From Dreissena polymorpha (Eukaryota; Mollusca; Bivalvia; Myida; Dreissenidae), in contig NC_068360.1 of the NCBI RefSeq assembly GCF_020536995.1, positions 1 to 64,000 of the forward strand: 64,000 nucleotides of DNA, given 5' to 3'. Positions 57,661-64,000 of the stretch are shown piece after piece. The position numbers were made by a program, and so were the translations under genes. Within the stretch, counting starts at the first letter, position 1. Each line of letters begins with the position of its first letter. The notes under the pieces are model-generated. The model saw nothing but the letters and a program-made list of their open reading frames with translations, had not been told where the DNA came from and ran no database searches.

Positions 57661-58375
57661 ACTTATAATTTACATGTAAACCTTGTTATTGGACGCATGT
57701 GATTCTTAGTTACCTCTAGATTGGTAAGGAGTTAATATGCGACAAACCACAACAACCAATACTCAACAAACGACACAAGACGCACAAAAGCTCATAGTTG
57801 TTAAAAAAAGCTTCGGATACTTAGTTGTACTGAATTTATTCTTTGATCTCCTAGGTGTCTTCTTACATTTTTTATCAGGTACGGCATTTCTTGAAGGGCT
57901 GTCCAGCTTCGATTGCCAAGATTTGGACGGCTTATTTACCGACACGGAAGATGCTGATTGAAATAGAATATTCAAACAATTATAATCACAAAATGTCCTT
58001 GTTTAATAAGCTTTCAAAAAGGCAATCAAATGGACCCAGTTTAGGTAATAAACATGTATACATATACTTTAAATGAAACTTGTTCCTGGTTATTCACAAT
58101 TATAACACTATAAAACAGTGATTTGCAGTGGCAGTTTTTGTTACTGAGTTGGTGATCAAGCTGACTTGTTGTTTTGTCTTTAAATGGCTAGTACAATAGT
58201 TGGTACATCTCGCAAGAAACTTTTTAACTGTTTTTCATGGTGTGTTGAATTGGTTTAAACAAACTTGACTCATGAATGTTGCTCCCAGAGTATTTTTTTA
58301 AGATTTGACCTGTTGACCACACTTTTAGACAAGTCTGGCCCAGATTATAAATTGGCCTGTATTTGTCAAGATTAA
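57570..58375. repeat. Segment duplicated at 62.86-64.0 kb, copy 1
   Basis: Matches 62,858-64,000 with scattered substitutions and indels. It contains the Lys/Ser-rich exon at 57,821-57,953. The duplicate contains an extra 333-bp hAT insertion. The copies are clearly more diverged than the array blocks. Confidence 0.8.
57821..57953 (-). CDS. Candidate Lys/Ser-rich exon, copy 1
   Basis: Acceptor ctatttcaatcag; entry in phase 1. It reads ASSVSVNKPSKSWQSKLDSP, then SRNAVPDKKCKKTPRRSKNK and FSTT. The basic KKCKKTPRRSKNK could serve as a nuclear localisation signal, which is inference. The possible donor is TAA|gtatcc, unusual for a major-class intron. The paralogous copy at 63.5 kb keeps the C-terminal half unchanged (KKTPRRSKNKFSTTK), while the first half has diverged with replacement changes and the same frame. 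Its flanks are duplicated too. Confidence 0.5.
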
Positions 58376-58576
58376 CAATCAGGCACAGATGCTGCTGAAA
58401 TAGACAATAATAACAATTATTGTGAAGAAAATGTTTATAAAGATTTTGTTGCCGTTTTTAAGTCTACCTAAGTGCACAAGTCAACTTCCTTCACCTAAAC
58501 AGGCACATGCCCTTATATTCAGAGTTGTCATTATGATTGTAAACAAAGGATTATTTTGGAAAAGTAACCGATTCGG

Positions 58577-58680
58577 CTGGGGGTCAAGGGGGCCGCCTAG
58601 GCCCCCTTGTATGTCCAGGGCAAGGCCCTGGTTAGGTGGGTCAGGGTGGCAAAGCCCCCCGACCGAAAACGAATTATAGA
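58577..58680. repeat. GC-rich palindromic repeat
   Basis: AAGGGGGCC-GCC-TAGGCCCCCTT palindrome, then CCAGGGCAAGGCCCTGG and a GGCAAAGCCCCCCGACCG end, in strongly AT-rich surroundings. Looks like part of a repeat family; ends not found. Confidence 0.6.
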
Positions 58681-58799
58681 CATTTTAGGGACAAAATACT
58701 GCTATTCTCAGAGCACAAAAAGTTGAAATGAGGTCTAAAAAGAATAGAAAATTTTAAGATTTTCATATGTTTAGTATACTGTACATATTATAATGATAG

Positions 58800-59180
58800 A
58801 TTTTTGCATGTTCCAATTCTATCCATTACTCGATAATCCAGTATAATTACGATTTCTTTTTTTCAAAACCAAATTACGGCAAATATTGACAATAATGTCG
58901 TCCGCCATTTAACGCAAGTGCATATACAAATTGAATTGTGGGATTGGGGCATTCCCATTTAACATGCGTGAATCACGTGACGCGATTTGAGAGCATTGAA
59001 AACCGTTTATATTTAGTAATTACGACAAATCAACGACTCAATCTTAACTGTTACATGTACCTCCTTTCAGAAAAGTAAGCGAAAGTGAAAGCGAAATTCT
59101 GAGAATAAAAACGCGTCTTTCTTTAAATTTTAACAAGTACTTTTCATTCCGGATCATGATATAACTTGTCAGGTCATTCA
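58800..59180. repeat. Sequence related to hAT element interiors
   Basis: GGCATTCCCATTTAACATGCG, GAATCACGTGACGCGATTTG and the preceding TACTCGATAATCC / CCAAATTACGGCAAATATTGAC align with 26,140-26,340 and 40,860-41,060, which lie inside the two larger hAT-like elements. Ends were not found here. Confidence 0.5.
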
Positions 59181-60285
59181 TGCATGTAGACCTATATGTA
59201 TGCATAGTTTGGCAATCTCAAAACACGTTATTTACCGACTTATTACATTATGTGTTATGCCCATTTGTATAACAAAATGTATTATTTAATTGAAGTATTT
59301 TCAAAAGAGCATTTTTTAATATGTGGCAACCTTTTCTTTAACTAAAAAAACTAGTTAATTACGCTCTACAGTGCTACATTCGTTAAGATGCGGTCAGTAA
59401 TAATCTATGAAATATACAGCTATTTGATACAATTTCACGTGGGGTCGGCGTGTATTCGGCTGCCTGAGCGCTGATTGGTTGACGTGCTTACCAAGAAGAA
59501 TTTGATCGACAGCTGGAAAAATCAATATTGGCCTATCGCTGAGAAATTCATTGAAAACAGTAGCTCTTAGGCGGAGTTAATGGACTGACTGAATGGGCGT
59601 CGCTCTACTATACTACGGTTATTTCTCGTCAATTATTGTCGGTTTGCGTGATCAAAACTTCCGATAGCAATTTTAAAGATTCAGGAAAAACAACCGATTT
59701 TCTGGCGATTTTAACCGATGAATTCGATCGGCAATCAGTTAATAATGACAACCCTGATATTACTCTTGCAGCCTGTGGAAATGCCAACAATAGACCCAGT
59801 TTAGGTTACTACATGCAACACATGCAAAAGATATCAGTCCGCACACTTTTCCCATACAATTAGAAGGTGTCTGTACTGAAACTGGCGGTCCTTGTTTAAG
59901 AGAAAAAAATATTTGTAAAACCGAGTTAAGTTTGAAAATGAAAACAAAACTAGGGGTATGTAAAAAAATCGAATTGGTTCATGTTAACTGTACTTCGATA
60001 AACTTTAAAACATTAAATTAAATCTGATTTTACACACAATCATACTTGGTATCTGTGCTAGTGGCGTAACAAACCCTAAATGCTATTCTTAGAACGAGAC
60101 AAATATACCAATTTATTCTGTGAGTTGGGCGACATAACAAGTTTGTTATCGGCTGAATTCAATTTAAATGTTTTGAATCCAGGTAATAATCGTTAATCCG
60201 ATCACACTACATTGCAGTAACCTTTTTCACTTTGACATTTGTATTGAGTTGTTCACACAGTTTCAAAATTACAAAAAAATATAAA
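59181..60285. other. No gene supported
   Basis: A plus-strand frame at 59,636-59,863 has no ATG start and is not linked to splice partners. It reads SNFKDSGKTTDFLAILTDEF and could be an exon fragment, but nothing confirms it. Confidence 0.4.
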
Positions 60286-61925
60286 ACAAGAGCACCGCCT
60301 TGCGGGTGCAGACCGCTCATCTATTTTCTTTTTAAAGGTGAAGGGACTCTCATTTTCAATCACAAAGGAGGGAGGAGTGGAGTGAAGAGGGGTGTATAGT
60401 GTGGGGTTGTGGACATTTATTACATTATCTTCCAAAAAAGTGAAAAAAAAAAAAAAAAAAAAAAAAATCGGGGGGGGGGGGGGGGGGTATAGTGTGAGGG
60501 TGTGGTGATAATTTGTGAGATGATCTTAAAAAAAAAAAAAAAAAAAAAAATCAAAAAAAAAAATTTGGGGGGGGGGTGGGGTGGGGGGGTGGGGTGGGGG
60601 TATAGTGTGAGGGTGTGGTGGTCATTTGTGAGATGATCTTAAAAAAAAAAAAAAAAAAAATTAAAAAAATTGGGGGGGGGGAGGGGGGGGAGGGGGGGGG
60701 AGGGCACGGGGGATGGTTTGGGTGAAGTCTATTGTGGTATGTCAGGTAAGAGTAGTTTCATCAAAGTATCAATCAAATCTAATCATAAATAAAGAAGTTA
60801 TGGCAATTTTAGCAAAATTTAATAATTTGACCTTGAGAGTCAAGGTCATTCAAAGGTCAAAGTAAAATTCAAGTTGCCAGGTACAGTAACCTCATGATAG
60901 CATGTAAGTATTTGAAGTTTGAAAGCAATAGCCTTGATACTTCGAGTGGATCGAAACACATAATTTAACCATATATTAAAAGTTACTAAGTCAAAAAAGG
61001 GCCGTAATTCCGTAACAATGACAACCAGAGTTATGCAACTTGTCCTTTTACTGTACCCTTATGATAGTTAATGAGTGTTCCAAGTATGAAAGCAGTATCT
61101 ATGATACTTTAGGGGTAAAGTGACCAAAACATAAATCTTAACCAAATTTTCAATTTTCTAAGTATAAAGGGCCCATAATTCCGTCCAAATGCCAGTCAGA
61201 GTTACATAACTTTGCCTGCACCGTCCCCTTATGATAGTTCATAAATCTTGCAAGTATGAAAGCAATAGCTTTGATACTGTAGGAATAAAGTGGACCTAAA
61301 CACAAAACTTAATCAAATTTTCAATTTTCTAAGTATAAAAAGGGCACATAATTCTGTCAAAATGCCAGTCAGAGTTACATTACTTTGCCTGCACAGTCCC
61401 CTTATGATAGTTAGTAAGTGTTGCAAGTATGAAAGCAATAGCTTTGATGCTTAAGGAATAAAATGGACCTAAACACAAAACTTAACCAAAATTGTCAATT
61501 TTCTAAGTATAAAAAGGGCACATAATTCTGTCAAAATGCATGCCAGAGTTATCTAACTTTGCCTGCCCAGTCCCCTCATGATAGTAAGTAAGTGTACCAA
61601 GTTTGAATGCAATAGCATTGATACTTACTGAGAAAAGTGGAACTAAACGCAAAACTTAACCAAAATTTTCAATTTTTTAAGTATAAAAAGGGCACATAAT
61701 TCTGTCAAAATGCACGCCAGAGTTATCTAACTTTGCCTGCCTAGTCCCCTCATGATAGTAAGTAAGTGTACCAAGTTTGAATGCAATAGCATTGATACTT
61801 TCTGAGAAAAGTGGACCTAAACGCAAAACTTAACCGGACGCCGACGCCAACGCCAACGCCGACGCCGACGCCAAGGTGATGACAATAGCTCATAATTTTT
61901 TTTCAAAAAATAGATGAGCTAAAAA
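60286..61925 (+). mobile_element. Second copy of the 44.6 kb element
   Basis: Same ends (ACAAGAGCACCGCCTTGCGG, ATAGATGAGCTAAAAA), shorter poly-G/poly-A region at 60,440-60,710, about six cores of about 172 bp, and a longer GACGCC tract at 61,838-61,873. Clearly the same subfamily; copies differ by substitutions throughout, so they are old relative to the block duplication. Confidence 0.85.
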
Positions 61926-62127
61926 TGCAATGGTTGCCCCTAGGAGGTTATCTGAATGTACATACACCTTCTATTGGAGTTTTCACATGATGACTTTGAT
62001 TTTTGCTGCATCGCAGCAAGATTAAAACCAAATTATGTTAAGCTCGTTCTGACTGAGTTTCAAATTGAGTCATTAATGTGGCTTCTATAGTGGCATCAAA
62101 TATTTGACCTGGTGAACTATTGAATGA

Positions 62128-62851
62128 ACAAGGGCTGTTTGTAAAACATGAATGCCCCCCATATGGGCTGTCCGTTGTAGTGGCAGCCATTGTGTGAATA
62201 CAATTTTTGTCACTGTGACCTTTACCTTTGACCTAGTGACCTGAAAATCAATAGGGGTCATCTGCGGGTCACGATCAATGTACCTATGAAGTGTCATGAT
62301 CTTAGGCAAAAGCGTTCTTGAGTTATCATCGGAAAATCATTTTACTATTTCAGGTCACCCTGACCTTGACCTTTGAACTTGTGACCTCAAAATCAATAGG
62401 GGTCATCTGCAAGTAATGATCAATCTACCTATGAAGTTTCATGATCCTAGGCATATGCGTTCTTGACCTATCATCCGAAAACCATTTTACTATTTCGGGT
62501 CACTGTGACCTTGACCTTTGACCTAGTGACCTCAAAATCAATATGGGTCATCTGCAAGTCATGATCAATATACCCATAAAGTTTCATGATCCTAGGCATA
62601 TGCGTTCTTGAGTTATCATCCGGAAATCATTTCACTATTTCTGGTCACGGTGACCTTGACCTTTCACCTAGAGACCTCAAAATCAATAGGGGTCATCTGC
62701 GAGTCATGATCAATGTACCTATGAAGTTTCATAATCCTAGGCCCAAGCGTTCTTGAGTTATCGTCTGACAACCACCTGGTGGACAGACCGACAGACAGAC
62801 CTACATGAGCAAAGCAATATATCCCCTCTTCTTCAAAGGGGGGCATAAAAA
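62128..62851 (+). mobile_element. ACAAGGG-type element with four cores, third copy
   Basis: Same subfamily as 24,672-25,543, at an unrelated site. Starts ACAAGGGCTGTTTGTAAAAC, four cores with CTTTGACCTAGTGACC, and ends CAAAGGGGGGCATAAAAA. More diverged in the cores than the two duplicated copies. Confidence 0.8.
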
Positions 62852-62960
62852 TAAGGCGTCTAGATAGGCAACAAGACATCATTTGATAGGGCACCATGTA
62901 CGAAGACGCCCTAAACAGGCGGACCACAGAAGCTCACCCTGAGAACTTAGATTTTACCTG

Positions 62961-63293
62961 CAGGGCTCAACATTAACCTAAAAACCAACTTGCCCTGCCG
63001 GGCAAGTACTTAGAAAATCTACTTGCCCTTAGAACGTAAAGCCACTTGCCCAAACATGAAATATCATATTAACTGTCAACCTCATATTTTTTAATAAAGA
63101 TCAAAATGATACACCACAAAACCTTTTTTATTTTTGCACATTTAACAAAATTATTACAGCAATTAAAGTCTAAATAAATGCTCTTTGTTCTTTTTGCACT
63201 TGCCCGGGAGGACAACTTGATAATAAAGTAACTTGTCCGGACCCAACTTTTACTTTTCAGGGGCAATTGGACGACTGTTAATGTTGAGCCCTG
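62961..63293. mobile_element. hAT-type MITE, 333 bp
   Basis: Ends CAGGGCTCAACATTAACC and CAGGGCTCAACATTAACAG (inward) with a 5-bp target duplication ACCTG (62,956-62,960 and 63,294-63,298). The paralogous segment at about 57,670 (TTACATGTAAACC) is the empty site. Contains ACTTGCCC/GGGCAAGT repeats. Confidence 0.8.
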
Positions 63294-63440
63294 ACCTGTA
63301 AACCTTGTTATTGGACGCAAGTGATTCCTAGTTACCTCTAGATTGGTAAGGAGCAAATATGCGACAAACCACAACAACCAGTACTCGACAAACGACGCAA
63401 GACGCACAATAGCTCATAATGAGCATTTGTTAGAATAGGC

Positions 63441-63592
63441 TAAAGATACTTAGTTGTACTGAATTTATTCTTTGATCTCCTAGGTGTCTTCTTACATTGC
63501 TTCTCGGGACAGGCCTTTCTTGAGGCCTTCTCCAGCTCCGGTAGTCTCAATGCGGAATGCTGATTCACCGCCTTGGAAGATGCTGCTTGAAA
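63441..63592 (-). CDS. Candidate Lys/Ser-rich exon, copy 2
   Basis: Acceptor ttctatttcaagcag; entry in phase 1. It reads ASSKAVNQHSALRLPELEKA, SRKACPEKQ and then CKKTPRRSKNKFSTTK, matching copy 1 at 57.8 kb from CKKTPRR on. After STTK comes gtatcttta as a possible donor; read through, a stop follows two codons later. So it is either an internal exon with an odd donor or a last exon. The frame is open further 5' past the acceptor into intron-like sequence. Exon limits are uncertain at the 3' side. Confidence 0.45.
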
Positions 63593-64000
63593 TAGAAAAT
63601 CCAAACAATTATAACCACAAAATGTCCTTTTTAATAAGCTTTCAAAAAGGCAATCAAATGGACCCAGTTGAGGTAATAACATGTACACATATACTTTAAA
63701 TGAAACTTGTTCCTGGTTATTCACAATTAAAGAATTTACACTATAAAAACAGTGATTTACAGTGGCAGTTTTTTACTGAGTTGGTGATCTAGCTGACTTG
63801 TTGATTTTGTCTTTAAATGGCTAGTACAATTGTTGTTACATTTCGCAAGTAACTATGTAACTGGATTTTCATGGTGTTTTGAATTGGTTTGAACAAATTT
63901 GAATCATGAATGTTGTTCCCAGAGTGTTTTTTTAAATATTTGACCTGTTGACCACACTTTTAGACAAGTCTGGCCCAGATTATTAATTGGCCTATATTTG

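Larger units (their letters stand above)
62858..64000. repeat. Segment duplicated from 57.57 kb, copy 2
   Basis: Counterpart of 57,570-58,375, interrupted at 62,961-63,293. It runs to the window edge. Holds the second Lys/Ser-rich exon. Confidence 0.8.

Overview
The window is animal nuclear DNA, AT-rich, with no compact genes. It is most likely from a bivalve mollusc. I infer this from repeat families I recognise from heterodont bivalves such as zebra mussels and clams: tandem-core elements that start ACAAGAG and carry GACCTTGACCTTTGACC, the TTAACCCATTTATGCCTA MITE, and the AGGGGCCTTTTCAC MITE. No protein here could be tied to a named family, so all gene functions are left open.

Gene content. 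The best-supported gene runs on the minus strand from about 52.7 kb down to 18.1 kb. Its parts are: a Ser/Pro-rich exon (52,568-52,728) joined in phase to a 64-codon exon (52,175-52,367); two short exons (48,742-48,781 and 47,013-47,066) that together give a clean heptad pattern; an acidic exon (about 43,125-43,188); an array of nearly identical 126-bp phase 1-1 exons; a 96-bp phase 1-1 exon (18,890-18,985); and a terminal coding exon (18,118-18,287). Further exon-like segments lie upstream at 55.4, 57.9 and 63.5 kb, the last two being duplicates of each other.

Array. Positions 1-3.2 kb, 8.5-9.2 kb and 20.5-38.8 kb are built from a roughly 1.1-1.3 kb unit. Each unit carries an acidic '126-bp exon' (A) and often a Ser-rich 'B' segment, both on the minus strand, plus GTGAGGTAC-(CA)n and tRNA T-arm-like segments. 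Positions 1-3,321 recur almost exactly at 28,178-31,496. Positions 22,431-27,787 recur at 31,496-38,840. The second copy lacks 19.1 kb, lacks an 842-bp hAT element and has gained about 3 kb. The copies differ mainly by one-base indels, so this is either a very recent tandem duplication or two haplotypes placed end to end in the assembly.

Mobile elements fill most of the rest. There are more than fifteen Pearl/HINE-like (Helitron-related) non-autonomous elements with tandem cores, several hAT-type elements, TTAA- and TA-flanked MITEs, two large fold-back palindromes, tRNA-derived SINEs including a two-headed composite inside one target duplication, and long poly-G/poly-A tracts. About 9.2-15.6 kb and 57.96-60.28 kb are mostly plain non-coding sequence. 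I saw no intact autonomous transposon and no CRISPR array or bacterial feature.
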